A stretch of 64,000 nucleotides of DNA, taken from NCBI RefSeq assembly GCF_030362935.1, contig NZ_JAUCDY010000005.1:121886-185885 (forward strand). The letters run 5' to 3'. The DNA is from Thiopseudomonas acetoxidans. Its GTDB lineage: Bacteria; Pseudomonadota; Gammaproteobacteria; Pseudomonadales; Pseudomonadaceae. Positions 1-10,100 of the stretch are shown here, in pieces. The notes below the pieces were generated by a model, which was given only the letters and a program-made list of their open reading frames with translations, was not told the DNA's origin and made no database searches. The position numbers and the translations under genes are program-made. Numbering within the stretch: the first letter of the stretch is position 1; the number at the start of each line of letters is the position of its first letter.

Positions 1-1
1 T

Positions 2-931
2 AAAGGCATGCTGCATTATGCCCAAGGCAACTGGCAAGATGCGTTGCAGCAACTGACGTATGCCGGCAAGGTCAGTCCACAGCCAGCACCTTATTTACTA
101 GCCGCAGCACGCTCAGCACAACACCTTAATCAAGCCGAAACCGCCGATAAGCTGTTGCTACAAGCACAAGCCAAAGAGCCCAAGCAAAGCCCTGCCATTG
201 CTCTGTGCCAAGCTGACATTTACACAGCACGCGGAGAGCTCAGCAAAGCACAAGACAGCCTGCTGATATCATATAAAAAATATGCACAGCATCCAGAGTT
301 GTTACTGCGCATCAGCCAGCTTGCCCAGCAACAGCAAGACTGGGGACAACTGTTGAAAATAATCCCAGCATTGCGCAAAACCAAACGAGTCGAAGCGCAA
401 CAACTGGATGTGTTGGAGCAGCAGGCTTGGCAAGGACGCATCAGCCAGCCAGCTGACACGTTTGAGCAGGTTAATAATATTTGGAATGCCATGCCCAAAG
501 CGTTACACAAAAACCCTACGCTGCTTATGGCTTTTTGCTCACAGCACATTATCTTTAAGCAAGTCGAGCAAGCTGAACAATTATTGCGTCATCAGTTAAA
601 TCAGCAGTTTGATGTGCAACTACTGCAAGCCTACGCACAAATCCCGCATGCACAGCCTAGTTTGGCGGTGCAATCAGCCGAGCGCTGGTTAGAGCAAGCA
701 CCTGAGGATCCTATCGCTCTGTATGCGCTTGGTAAGCTCTGTCTGCAAGCCGAGCTTTGGGGTAAGGCGCGCGACTATTTGCAAGCCAGTCTGCAAAAGC
801 GTCCGCAGCCTAAGGTCTACGCCGAGCTTGCGCGTTTGTTGAATCAAATGGGTGATCACAAACGCAGTATTCAGCTGCTCACTGCCAGCATTAATATGCA
901 AGACAGACGCGCCAGCACCAAGAGTGACTGA
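2..931 (+). CDS. hemY: HemY-like TPR protein of the heme locus, 5' end cut off by the window
   Basis: This is the C-terminal part (about 309 residues) of a HemY-type protein; the reading frame is open to the left window edge, so the real start lies outside. HemY is an inner-membrane protein with a periplasmic-side TPR domain encoded beside hemC-hemD-hemX; its exact role in tetrapyrrole metabolism is not settled. What is visible is a run of alanine/leucine/glutamine-rich TPR-like helices (for example GNWQDAL near the start and LWGKARDYLQASL near the end), a typical A-G-Y/W repeat pattern. The N-terminal membrane segments are not in the window. It is followed 42 bases later by a DsbB-type gene on the same strand, the order seen in Pseudomonas. 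Confidence 0.85.
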   Translation, partial: KGMLHYAQGNWQDALQQLTYAGKVSPQPAPYLLAAARSAQHLNQAETADKLLLQAQAKEPKQSPAIALCQADIYTARGELSKAQDSLLISYKKYAQHPELLLRISQLAQQQQDWGQLLKIIPALRKTKRVEAQQLDVLEQQAWQGRISQPADTFEQVNNIWNAMPKALHKNPTLLMAFCSQHIIFKQVEQAEQLLRHQLNQQFDVQLLQAYAQIPHAQPSLAVQSAERWLEQAPEDPIALYALGKLCLQAELWGKARDYLQASLQKRPQPKVYAELARLLNQMGDHKRSIQLLTASINMQDRRASTKSD

Positions 932-973
932 GCAAACTAAAACCCTAAATAGCAATAACTCTTGGAGTTACAT

Positions 974-1489
974 ATGCAGTTGTTCTCTCAGTCCCGCACA
1001 CTGTTCGGTCTTGGCTTTTTGGGCTGTTTGCTGTTGATGGGGGTTGCGTTTTATTTGCAGTATTTTATGGGGCTTGAGCCCTGCCCTTTGTGTTATGTAC
1101 AACGCGTTATCGTCATCGCCTTTGGCGTGATTAGCCTGCTCGCTGCGCTGCATAACCCAGCCACAGTGGGTCGTAAGATATATGCTTTTTTGTTGATTCT
1201 GGTTGCCAGTAGTGGCATAGCAGCCGCAGGTCGACAAATTTGGCTACAACAGCTGCCCAAAGATCAGCTGCCAGCTTGCCTGCCTTCTTTAGAGTTTATG
1301 CTGGAAGCTTTTCCGCTACAGGAAGTAATAGCCAAGATGCTGCACGGCAGCTCAGACTGCGCGGAAGTCACTTGGACATTCTTTGGCTTCAGTATTGCTG
1401 AGCTCAGTATGCTGGGGTTTATTATGATGCTGCTCTGGAGCTTGATGCTGTTGTTGAAACGTTTTACGCGCAAATCTATTTTTAGATAA
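974..1489 (+). CDS. dsbB: Disulfide bond formation protein DsbB (DsbH-like by position)
   Basis: Inner-membrane quinone-dependent oxidase that re-oxidises DsbA. The 171-residue product has four hydrophobic segments and the four essential cysteines of the family: the CPLC pair at residues 37 and 40 in the first periplasmic loop, and C102 and C129 in the second. An in-frame TTG lies 12 bases upstream at 962, but a GGAG ribosome site at 964-967 is correctly spaced only for ATG 974, so I use that start. The gene follows hemY closely, and in Pseudomonas the hemY-linked copy is the second DsbB paralogue (DsbH); that paralogue assignment rests on position only. Confidence 0.93.
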   Translation: MQLFSQSRTLFGLGFLGCLLLMGVAFYLQYFMGLEPCPLCYVQRVIVIAFGVISLLAALHNPATVGRKIYAFLLILVASSGIAAAGRQIWLQQLPKDQLPACLPSLEFMLEAFPLQEVIAKMLHGSSDCAEVTWTFFGFSIAELSMLGFIMMLLWSLMLLLKRFTRKSIFR

Positions 1490-1495
1490 AACCCT

Positions 1496-1771
1496 TTAGC
1501 ACCAGAGCGTGCCCTGTGTTTTATGCTCGCCCGTCGCCTCGGCAAACTCCTCAGCACAGGGTTGTGCTTGCTCATAGCCCTGAATCAAGTCTACAGCCTT
1601 CTGCACATCCTCATCCTGAGTCCAAATCGCCAGCAATCCTAGCGCTGGAAGTTCACCCATGCCGCCCACTAAATCAGCACCCTGCAAATGCGCTTGAACC
1701 CCTTCATTAGCAAGCATGTTGATAAGCAGATTGGCTTGTAGTAGATCTTCGGGTTCGTATATTCGTTGCAT
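1496..1771 (-). CDS. DUF2007-type small protein (putative signal-transducing protein)
   Basis: A 91-residue protein that starts MQRIYEPEDL and has the compact pattern of the DUF2007 family: an N-terminal stretch E-D-L-L-Q-A-N-L-L that aligns with the usual element, an L-x-G-A-D segment, then a GLLAIWTQDED strand. The family is named putative signal-transducing but has no firm biochemical role. The upstream ATG at 1789 lacks a ribosome site, whereas AGAGGAA sits about 8 bases before ATG 1771. It is convergent with dsbB, 6 bases apart, and divergent from the acyltransferase gene. The C-terminal 25 residues are polar and probably disordered. Confidence 0.75.
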   Translation of the reverse strand: MQRIYEPEDLLQANLLINMLANEGVQAHLQGADLVGGMGELPALGLLAIWTQDEDVQKAVDLIQGYEQAQPCAEEFAEATGEHKTQGTLWC

Positions 1772-1807
1772 GCATGAGTTCCTCTGCACCTAAAATTGCT
1801 TTAAGCG

Positions 1808-1813
1808 TATAAT
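1808..1813 (+). promoter_or_regulatory. -10 element upstream of the acyltransferase gene
   Basis: A perfect TATAAT lies 42 bases before the ATG at 1855. No good -35 hexamer is found at 16-18 bases upstream, so only the -10 half is supported. Confidence 0.4.
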
Positions 1814-1854
1814 AGCATTTTATTCCATTATCAATTCTTGGTGAAAACATATCC

Positions 1855-3009
1855 ATGGGTCAATTTGACAGCATTCGCCCCTACCATGACCATGAAGTTG
1901 CTGAAGTCTTGCAACGCTTGGCGGTTAATCCTGAGTTTCTCAACACCATTGCAAAATACCGCTTCCCAAGATTAGCCAAGCATTTCTGCTGGCTAGTTCG
2001 CCCTTTAATTAGCTACTCTTTACGCAAAGAGCTGGCTGATATTAACTCTGTGGCAGATTTGCAAGCACGCATTGCCTTTTATGTTGAAAACTCGGTTAAA
2101 CGCGCCACAGACGGCATCAGCTTTTCAGGGATTGAGCACCTAACCGGCAATCAACCCCACCTGTTCCTCAGCAATCACCGTGACATTGTGATGGATCCGG
2201 CCTATGTAAACTACGCACTGTATCAAAGCCAGATAAACACGCCACGTTTAGCCATTGGCGATAACTTATTGCAGCGCCCTTTTGTCAGCGATTTGATGCG
2301 TCTTAATAAGAGCTTTATCGTGCAGCGTTCAGTTAGCGGGCGACGTGAAAAAATCGACGCTTTTATGCAGCTCTCCAGTTATATCAACCATTCAATTTTG
2401 CAAGAGCAGCAGTCCGTTTGGATCGCTCAAGCGGAAGGCCGCGCCAAAGACGGTAATGACCGTACCGACAGCGCCATCTTAAAAATGCTGCATATGTCAC
2501 AGCGCGAGTTGGAGTTTAATCAGGCCATTAGACAACTAAGCCTCACTCCTGTGGTCATTAGCTATGAGTATGACCCCTGTGATCTCGCCAAAGCCAGAGA
2601 GCTTTACATCAAAGCCACAACAGGCAAATACACCAAACAGCCCGGTGAGGATGACGCCAGCATCGTGTTAGGCATTACCGGTTACAAAGGCCGGGTACAT
2701 GTGCATTTCTCTGAGCCGATAGGCAATGACTTTACTGATGCCCGTGAGTTAGCACAGCAGATTGACCAGATCGTTTGGCGGGACTACCGCCTGTTTCCCA
2801 TCAATTATCTGGCTTGGCATGCTTGGAGTGAGCGCGATCAGGCTTTGCTCGTCCCAGCTGCGCGCGAATTGTTTACTGAAAAAGAAGTGGCTCTGGCACA
2901 AAGCGTTTGGCAGAAAAAACTTGCTGATTGCCCCACCGAGCAACGACCCTTTTTAATCATGCAGTACGCTAATCCGTTGCAAAACCAATACCGCAGTCAA
3001 GCACAATAA
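1855..3009 (+). CDS. Glycerolipid-type acyltransferase (PlsC/PlsB superfamily)
   Basis: A 384-residue soluble or peripheral protein with an acyltransferase core. The block SNHRDIVMDP at residues 106-115 corresponds to motif I of glycerophosphate acyltransferases, and QAEGRAKDG near residue 193 resembles the EGxR motif III. In most members the motif is H-x4-D; here the histidine (108) and aspartate (114) are five residues apart. The substrate is therefore not predictable from sequence beyond an acyl-CoA or acyl-ACP and a hydroxyl acceptor. It stands alone between a divergent DUF2007 gene and prmA, and no signal peptide is seen. Similar stand-alone proteins occur in Pseudomonas. Confidence 0.75.
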   Translation: MGQFDSIRPYHDHEVAEVLQRLAVNPEFLNTIAKYRFPRLAKHFCWLVRPLISYSLRKELADINSVADLQARIAFYVENSVKRATDGISFSGIEHLTGNQPHLFLSNHRDIVMDPAYVNYALYQSQINTPRLAIGDNLLQRPFVSDLMRLNKSFIVQRSVSGRREKIDAFMQLSSYINHSILQEQQSVWIAQAEGRAKDGNDRTDSAILKMLHMSQRELEFNQAIRQLSLTPVVISYEYDPCDLAKARELYIKATTGKYTKQPGEDDASIVLGITGYKGRVHVHFSEPIGNDFTDARELAQQIDQIVWRDYRLFPINYLAWHAWSERDQALLVPAARELFTEKEVALAQSVWQKKLADCPTEQRPFLIMQYANPLQNQYRSQAQ

Positions 3010-3056
3010 ATAACGACCGCCTCTGTTTAACTTCAATTACCGCATAAGGTTTTACT

Positions 3057-3953
3057 ATGTCATGGCTGCAGGTTCGTCTTGCTATTACTCCAGAGCAAGC
3101 TACATATTGGGAAGATACATTATTAGCCTTGGGCGCTATTTCAGTGACCTATATGGACGGCGAGGATCAGCCTATTTATGAACCTGATCTGGGTACCACG
3201 CCCTTGTGGAGCAAAACCCATTTACTGGCCTTGTTTGATCAGCAAGACCATAATCAAGCCTCACTAGAGCAGCAGCTGGCAGAGCGTTGCGCAAAAGACG
3301 CGCTGCAGTATCAAATTGAGCAGTTACCCGAGCAAGACTGGGAACGCAGCTGGATGGATAACTTTCAGCCGATGTGCTTTGGTCAGCGTTTGTGGGTAGT
3401 GCCTAGCTGGCACGCAGCACCCGAGCCTGAAGCGGTCAACTTGTTACTCGACCCAGGCTTGGCCTTCGGCACGGGTACCCATCAAACCACAGCTCTGTGC
3501 CTTGCATGGTTAGACAAAAACCTGCGCGAAGGCGTAAAGGTGCTCGATTTTGGCTGTGGCTCAGGAATCCTTGCCATTGCCAGTTTATTGCTGGGCGCAC
3601 AACACGCTACTTGCACCGATATCGATCCGCAAGCTTTAGAAGCCACGGCGGATAATGCACAGCGCAATAACATTGACGCATCACGCTTTAGCCTCTATTT
3701 AGCGCAAAACATGCCAGAAAAAACTAGATTTGATGTGGTGTTGGCAAATATTTTAGCCGGCCCTCTGGTACAGTTAGCAGCGCAACTGACCCAGCATACA
3801 CGCCCCGGTGGGCAACTTGTTTTATCAGGCATTTTACTGGAACAGGCCGAGGAAGTTCGCGCTGCTTATACTAATGATTTTGACTTAGAACCCACGCAAA
3901 TTAAAGACGAGTGGGTATGCATTGCCGGCACGCGCAAAATGCATCGTGCATGA
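3057..3953 (+). CDS. prmA: Ribosomal protein L11 methyltransferase PrmA
   Basis: SAM-dependent enzyme that trimethylates lysines and the N terminus of ribosomal protein L11. The 298-residue product has the N-terminal L11-recognition domain (about 1-95), a linker, and a Rossmann methyltransferase domain. Signature [14 protein letters not shown] lies at residues 132-145 and SAM motif I, LDFGCGSG, at 163-170, followed by the N-I-L-A motif IV. Length is normal for the family (E. coli 293). AAGG lies a few bases before the start. The gene is followed 30 bases later by the DUF3426 gene, the usual Pseudomonas neighbour. Confidence 0.97.
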   Translation: MSWLQVRLAITPEQATYWEDTLLALGAISVTYMDGEDQPIYEPDLGTTPLWSKTHLLALFDQQDHNQASLEQQLAERCAKDALQYQIEQLPEQDWERSWMDNFQPMCFGQRLWVVPSWHAAPEPEAVNLLLDPGLAFGTGTHQTTALCLAWLDKNLREGVKVLDFGCGSGILAIASLLLGAQHATCTDIDPQALEATADNAQRNNIDASRFSLYLAQNMPEKTRFDVVLANILAGPLVQLAAQLTQHTRPGGQLVLSGILLEQAEEVRAAYTNDFDLEPTQIKDEWVCIAGTRKMHRA

Positions 3954-3983
3954 CTTTAATCAGGCCCGACCCAATTTTCGTTT

Positions 3984-5138
3984 ATGACTAACACATTCAC
4001 CACCCAATGCTCGCATTGCGATACTAAATTCCGCTTACTGCCCGCTCAATTAGAAGCGGCGCACGGCATGGTACGCTGTGGTTCCTGCCGTCAAGTATTT
4101 AATGCGATAGAGCGACTGCAAACGGGCACACACGAAAAACCAGCAAAAGAAGATTTTTTAATCCACGACGATCTGGATATTAATATTGATTCTCCTGAAT
4201 TCGAACAGGAATTAGCACGCCTTGCGCAGCAGGAGCAGTTCGTTACAGAGGCGGTTTTCAGCCGAGAAAGCCAAACCTCTCCAACCACTACTCCGGGAAT
4301 CAAACATACCGACAAGCCTTCCGCTGATTTTTATCAAGCCACACAGGTTACCGAAGCTCCTTATGATGAAGAAGCCTGGGCTGCTGCTCTTTTAGCCGAG
4401 GTAGGCGTCGAGCCTGAAGCGGGCGACCTATTTACTCTCGCTGAGCCAAGCCTGGCATCAGAAACTAAAGCCGAGCCTGATAGCCAGCCTGCCGACTCAG
4501 CCACTACGACACGTTTCACACCCGAGCCAACACCAACAGAACCGGAAAACACAGCTACAGAACAAACGAGTACAAGAAAAGAGCCGCGCATCCGCGAAGA
4601 ATTCACCGAACTGGATGTTGAGCCTTTAGCGCTGACTTGGAAGCCAAAACCAAACCCATGGAAAGGTCGCCTTATTTGGGGTGGACTAACAGTTTTCACC
4701 CTCTGCGCCTTTATCGCGCAATACATCTACTTTAATTTTGATGACTTAGCGCGCAACGAAAACAGCCGAGTGTGGATACAGCGCCTCTGCCCTGTTATTG
4801 GCTGCTCGATGCCAAGCCGGGTCAATGTCGATCTTATAAAAAGCAGTAACCTGATGGTGCGTAAACATCCCGAGTTTAAGGATGCGTTACTGATTGACGC
4901 CGTAATCTATAACCGCGCGTCATACGTGCAAGCTTATCCACTCATTAAACTTAATTTTTTAGATGGCGAAAAAACCACTTTGGCAAGTCGCTCGTTCAGT
5001 CCAGCTGAATACCTAGGCGGTGAACTGGCTGGCAGCCAACAAATGCCAGCACAGATTCCTATTCGTATTTCTTTTGAAGTGCTGATCCCAACCAAACTGG
5101 CAGAACACTACAGTCTTGAGTTCCTTTCACCCGAATAA
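3984..5138 (+). CDS. Zinc-ribbon / DUF3426 membrane protein
   Basis: A 384-residue protein beginning with an MJ0042-type zinc finger (cysteines 9, 12, 32, 35), then a long acidic, proline- and threonine-rich linker (about 50-220), one transmembrane segment (about residues 230-250, within LIWGGLTVFTLCAFIAQYIY), and a C-terminal DUF3426 domain that should lie in the periplasm. The cytoplasmic zinc finger joined to a periplasmic domain suggests a sensing or scaffold role, but none is established. Position after prmA matches Pseudomonas, where dusB and fis follow; here they do not, and the next gene (pmbA) is convergent with only 4 bases between the stops. Confidence 0.85.
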   Translation: MTNTFTTQCSHCDTKFRLLPAQLEAAHGMVRCGSCRQVFNAIERLQTGTHEKPAKEDFLIHDDLDINIDSPEFEQELARLAQQEQFVTEAVFSRESQTSPTTTPGIKHTDKPSADFYQATQVTEAPYDEEAWAAALLAEVGVEPEAGDLFTLAEPSLASETKAEPDSQPADSATTTRFTPEPTPTEPENTATEQTSTRKEPRIREEFTELDVEPLALTWKPKPNPWKGRLIWGGLTVFTLCAFIAQYIYFNFDDLARNENSRVWIQRLCPVIGCSMPSRVNVDLIKSSNLMVRKHPEFKDALLIDAVIYNRASYVQAYPLIKLNFLDGEKTTLASRSFSPAEYLGGELAGSQQMPAQIPIRISFEVLIPTKLAEHYSLEFLSPE

Positions 5139-5142
5139 CAAC

Positions 5143-6489
5143 TCACTGCCCTGCTACAGTCATTTTTTCAAGCAGTATTGAACCGCTACGAATGCTGCTA
5201 CGCATGTCAAGGTCATTACCTATCGCCTGTATATTGCGGTACAGATCACGCAGGTTTCCTGCAATAGTTACTTCCTGCACGGGATACTGTATTTCGCCGT
5301 TCTCTACCCAGTAGCCACCGGCACCACGGGAATAGTCACCTGTCACCAGATTTAAACCCTGCCCCATTAGCTCAGTCACCAACAAGCCGCGACCCATTTG
5401 TTTTAATAGCGCAGCTTGGTCATGTTCGCCATGGGTGACGAAGAGGTTACGCGCGCCGCCGGCATTCGCTGTACTGGGCATGCCCAGCTTGCGTCCTGAA
5501 TAGGTGCTCAGCATGTAACTCACCAAACGACCCTGCTCAACAAAAGGCTTGGCATAGGTCGCCAGCCCATCGCCATCAAACGCACTGCTGTCCAAACCGC
5601 CTTTAAGCAGTGGGCGTTCATCCAAGGTAAACCAGTCGGGAAACAACTGCTCACCCAAAGCATCCACTAAAAAGGTCGTTTTGCGATACAGGCTACCACC
5701 AGCAATGGCTCCCAGTAAGTGTCCTAAAAAACCACCTGCTACTTCGGCAGAGAAAACCACCGGCACCTCACAAGTAGGCACCGAGCGCGCACCTAAGCGA
5801 CTTACCGTACGCTCAGCAGCACGCTGCCCTATGCTTTGCACGCTGGCCAAGTTGTTTGCACTGCGCGCATAGTCATACCAATAGTTGCGCTGCATTTTGT
5901 CGTCCTGACCTGCAATCATCACGCAGCTAAGACTGTGCCGCGTACCGGCGTAACCACCTATAAAGCCATGGCTATTGCCATACACTGTACAGCCATTATC
6001 CGTATTTAGGCTGGTGCCATCGGCTTTGCTGATACGCGTATCAGCGGCAAAGGCTGCAGCCTCACACTCAAGCGCTAGCTCTATGGCTTGCTCGGGTGTT
6101 ATATCCCATGGATACCAAATATCCAGCTCAGGCAACTCTTTGGCCATCAACTCAGCATTGGCCAAACCGGCACATTCATCTTCGGAGGTGTGTTTGGCTA
6201 TGGCCAAAGCAGCAGCTACGGTTTCACGAATCGCCTCAGTACCGGCAACAGTCGTGCTGGCAGAACCTTTACGCTGCCCTGCATAAACGGTAATGGAAAA
6301 GCCTTGGTCTTGGGTGAACTCAACCGACTCAACGTCACGCTCACGCACACCCACACTTAAGCCCTGCTGGGTACTCACAGCCACCTCACAGGCACTAGCT
6401 CCCTGGCGTTTTGCCTCAGCAAGAATATGTTCTACCTGCAGTTCTAACTCTGGCAAAGTTTCTGGCCCAAGCTGTTGAATTCGGCTCAT
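5143..6489 (-). CDS. pmbA: Metalloprotease-related protein PmbA (TldE)
   Basis: The product, 448 residues, belongs to the TldD/PmbA family. In E. coli TldD and PmbA (TldE) act as a heterodimeric protease that matures microcin B17 and degrades CcdA. TldD carries the HExxxH zinc site; this protein lacks such a motif, as expected of the PmbA partner. Family features seen include the region GRKLGMPSTANAGGARNL and the C-terminal strand set ending VEEVTIAGNLRD-like (here VQEVTIAGNLRD). GGGAG precedes the ATG by six bases. tldD is not in this window. It is divergent from darP, as its yjgA/darP pairing in Pseudomonas suggests. Confidence 0.95.
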   Translation of the reverse strand: MSRIQQLGPETLPELELQVEHILAEAKRQGASACEVAVSTQQGLSVGVRERDVESVEFTQDQGFSITVYAGQRKGSASTTVAGTEAIRETVAAALAIAKHTSEDECAGLANAELMAKELPELDIWYPWDITPEQAIELALECEAAAFAADTRISKADGTSLNTDNGCTVYGNSHGFIGGYAGTRHSLSCVMIAGQDDKMQRNYWYDYARSANNLASVQSIGQRAAERTVSRLGARSVPTCEVPVVFSAEVAGGFLGHLLGAIAGGSLYRKTTFLVDALGEQLFPDWFTLDERPLLKGGLDSSAFDGDGLATYAKPFVEQGRLVSYMLSTYSGRKLGMPSTANAGGARNLFVTHGEHDQAALLKQMGRGLLVTELMGQGLNLVTGDYSRGAGGYWVENGEIQYPVQEVTIAGNLRDLYRNIQAIGNDLDMRSSIRSGSILLEKMTVAGQ

Positions 6490-6650
6490 ACATGACTCCC
6501 ATTACAAACATACAAAAAACTGCATCATGCTACACCATGCCAGTGTATTCGTCTTGATGTTTAACTGGCACTGATTATGTTGCCACGCTAGCTGCTACCT
6601 AGCCCTACGGACATCTGCTAGAATAATCAGCACGCAGCAAGGAAAACTCC

Positions 6651-7175
6651 ATGACCGATACTACAGATTTAGAGCTCAACGAAGAAAAAAGTAAATCACA
6701 GATTAAGCGTGACATGCTTGCCCTACAAGACCTTGGCGCCCGCCTTGCTGAACTTAAACCAGACATTCTCCAGCAAATGCAGCTCAGCGATGAGCTGCTC
6801 AAAGCCTTGGCCGAAAGTAAAAAACACACCAAACACATTGCGCGTAAACGCCATAACCAGTTTTTAGGCAAATTACTGCGCGGACAGGATCTTACTACCA
6901 TTCATAGCGTCTTGGATTTAATGGACAGCAGCAGCCGTCAACACAACGACCGTTTTCATGCGTTAGAGCGCTGGCGTGAACGTTTGATTGTTGAAGGGGA
7001 TGAGGCGCTACAAGCCTTTATGCAGGCCTACCCAGAAACCGACAGTCAGCACCTGCGCGGATTGATTCGCCAAGCTCAGCAGGAACGCGCGCAGGAAAAA
7101 CCGCCCACCACGGCGCGCAAAATATTTCGTTATCTGCGCGAACTCGACGATGCGAAAATGTTTGAGCAGGGCTAG
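6651..7175 (+). CDS. darP: Ribosome biogenesis factor DarP (YjgA, DUF615)
   Basis: The 174-residue, highly charged, largely helical protein matches the DUF615/YjgA family (E. coli 183 residues). DarP is a late-stage 50S subunit assembly factor. Seen in the sequence: the block KSKSQIKRDMLALQDLG at the N terminus and HNDRFHALERWRERL in the middle, both characteristic of the family. AAGGA is placed about 8 bases before the ATG. It is divergent from pmbA (161 bases between) and convergent with the RND pump gene (12 bases between stops). Confidence 0.93.
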   Translation: MTDTTDLELNEEKSKSQIKRDMLALQDLGARLAELKPDILQQMQLSDELLKALAESKKHTKHIARKRHNQFLGKLLRGQDLTTIHSVLDLMDSSSRQHNDRFHALERWRERLIVEGDEALQAFMQAYPETDSQHLRGLIRQAQQERAQEKPPTTARKIFRYLRELDDAKMFEQG

Positions 7176-7187
7176 CCAAGCTGCACG

Positions 7188-10100
7188 CTAATCAGGCTTC
7201 TTTACTCGAAACCAAGTGGCATACAGCGCGGGCAAAAATAACAGTGTCAGCGCTGTAGCAAAGACTAAGCCACCCATAATCGCCACCGCCATCGGCCCAA
7301 AAAACACACTGCGCGACAAAGGAATCATCGCCAGCACAGCGGCCATAGCTGTTAGCACAATAGGTCTAAAGCGGCGCACAGTAGCATCAATAACCGCCTG
7401 CCATTGGCTGTGACCGGCATGAATATCCGTCTCTATTTGATCAACTAAAATCACTGCATTACGCATAATCATGCCTGATAGAGCAATAGTGCCAAGCATG
7501 GCGACAAAGCCAAAAGGCTTGTTGAGCAGCAGCAAAAAGACCACCACTCCTATTAGCCCCAAAGGCGCAGTTAACAGCACCATCACTGAGCGTGAGAAGC
7601 TGCGCAGCTGAATCATCAGCAAACTAAGCACTACCACCAAAAATAACGGCACACCGGCAACGACAGACTGCTGTCCACGTGTTGAATCCTCTACCGTACC
7701 GCCCACCTCCAGCAAATAACCTGCAGGCAAATTCGTTTGGATGTCTTTTAGCGTGGGCATAATTTGTGCGGTCACATCCACCGCTTGCTGGCTACCATAA
7801 ATATCTGCTCTAACCGTCACAGTTGGCAAACGATTGCGATGCCAAATCACACCCTCTTCAAAGCCATAATCTAAACTGACCACCTGCGCTAAAGAAACAT
7901 GCGTACCCAGCTCCGTAGGCACTGACAGGCTAGCCAGTGATGCCAGATCCGTACGATCCTGCTCAGTCCCTCTCAGCAAGATTTCGATTAGCTCATTACC
8001 TTCACGATACTGGCTTACAGAAGTGCCGGATAAGGCGCTCTGTAAAAAATGCGCCAGTCCTGCACTGCTAACACCCAAGGCGCGGGCACGGTCTTGATCT
8101 ATGGTTAAATGTACGATCTTGCTGGGTTCTTCCCAATCCAGATGCACGTTGGCTACATGCGGATTATCCCGCACCTTACCAGCCACTTGGCGTGCATAAT
8201 CACGCACTTGTTCAATATGCTCACCTGATACGCGAAACTGAATTGGATAACCCACTGGCGGTCCATTTTCCAAACGGGTGATGCGTGAACGCATATCAGC
8301 AAACTCTGTATGCATCAACTCAATCAGCCACGCACGTATCTCTTCGCGCTGCTCTAAATCTTCTGTGAGCAACACAAATTGGGCAAAACTGGTCGTGGGT
8401 AACTGTTGATCCAGCGGCAGATAAAAACGTGGCGAACCTGCACCTATGTAAACCACATAGTTGACGATACCTTCACGCTCTTTTAATCGCTGCTCAATAC
8501 GTTCTACTTTCTGCTGCGTGGCTTTAAGCGAGGCGCCTTCTGCAAGCTTGATATCTAAGAGTAATTCCAACCGATTAGAATCAGCAAAAAACTGCTTAGG
8601 CACTAACGGAAATGCAGCCAAGGCGGCGACAAATAACGCCAAGGTCACAGCAATAACCGTTTTACGGTAATCCACACACCAACTGACTAAAGCACGAAAA
8701 CGCTGATAGAACGGCGTGGCATAGGGATCGTGCTCGCCTTCTTTATTGCCGTGTTTGGCCGCTTTAATCCGCGCCAAATCCGGCAGTAGCTTGTCACCCA
8801 AATAGGGTACAAAAAGCACCGCAGCAAACCAGGACACCATCAGCGCAATTCCCACCACTTGGAAAATAGAGCGCGTGTACTCGCCCACTGTGGACTCTGC
8901 TGTGGCGATTGGTAAAAAACCTGCTGCGGTAATAAGGGTGCCTGTCAACATCGGAAATGCGGTACTGGTCCAAGCAAAACTGGCCGCTTTAACCCGTTCA
9001 AAGCCTTGCTCCATCTTAATGGCCATCATTTCTACCGCGATAATGGCATCGTCCACCATCAAAGCCAGAGCCAGCACTAACGCGCCAAGAGATATCTTAT
9101 GCAGCCCTATATTGAAGTAATGCATTAGAGCAAAAGTGATGGCCAGCACGATAGGAATGGAAAATGCCACCACCAATCCGGTACGAAAACCCAACGAAAA
9201 GAAACTGACCAGTAGAACAATAACCAGCGCCTCAATAAGCACCTGCATAAACTCGCCAACACTGGTTTTAACGGCTGCGGGTTGATCTGATACTTTGCGC
9301 AACTCCATGCCGATTGGCAGTCCTTCCTGCAAACGAGAAAATTCCTTTTCCAGCGCGTTGCCTAGCACCAAAATATCGCCACCGTCCTGCATAGACACGG
9401 CTAAACCCAATGCATCTTCACCCATAAAGCGCATTCTTGGTGCGGCAGGATCATTAAAGCCCCGCTGCACCTCAGCCACATCCGCTAAACGAAAGGTACG
9501 GTCGCCGACACGAATAGGGAAATCACAAATCTCTTTCACTGCTGTAAAACGGCCACTCACTCTGAGCTGAATACGGTCCGTATCCGTCTCAAAAAAACCT
9601 GTGGCCGACACCGTATTCTGTGCTTCCAAGGCTTGCTGAATGGCTTGCAAGGACACGCCCAGATTGGCTAAGCGGGTATTAGAAACTTCAATCCAAATTT
9701 TTTCTTCCTGCAAACCGACTAGCTCAACCTTGCCCACATCGGCGACGCGCTGCAGCTGTAACTGCACGCGCTCAGCGTAGTCTTTAAGCACGGCATAATC
9801 ATAACCCTGCCCGGTTAGCGCATAGATATTGCCAAAGGTCGTACCAAACTCGTCATTAAAGAAAGGACCGCGTATTTCTCTGGGTAAGGTGTGGCGAATA
9901 TCTGCTATTTTCTTACGTATCTGATACCACAGCTCTGGCACATCCTTTGACGACAGATCATCACGCGCAACAAAGGTTACTTGCGATTCACCAGGACGGG
10001 AAAAAGACACTATTTTCTCAAACAGGCCGGTTTCCATCAGCTTTTTTTCGATACGCTCGGTCACCTGACGCGACACTTCTTCAGCCGTTGCGCCAGGCCA

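Noticed and set aside
4361..4726. 121-residue open frame on the minus strand
   Set aside because: Shadow of the DUF3426 gene, low-complexity Ser/Gly/Val.
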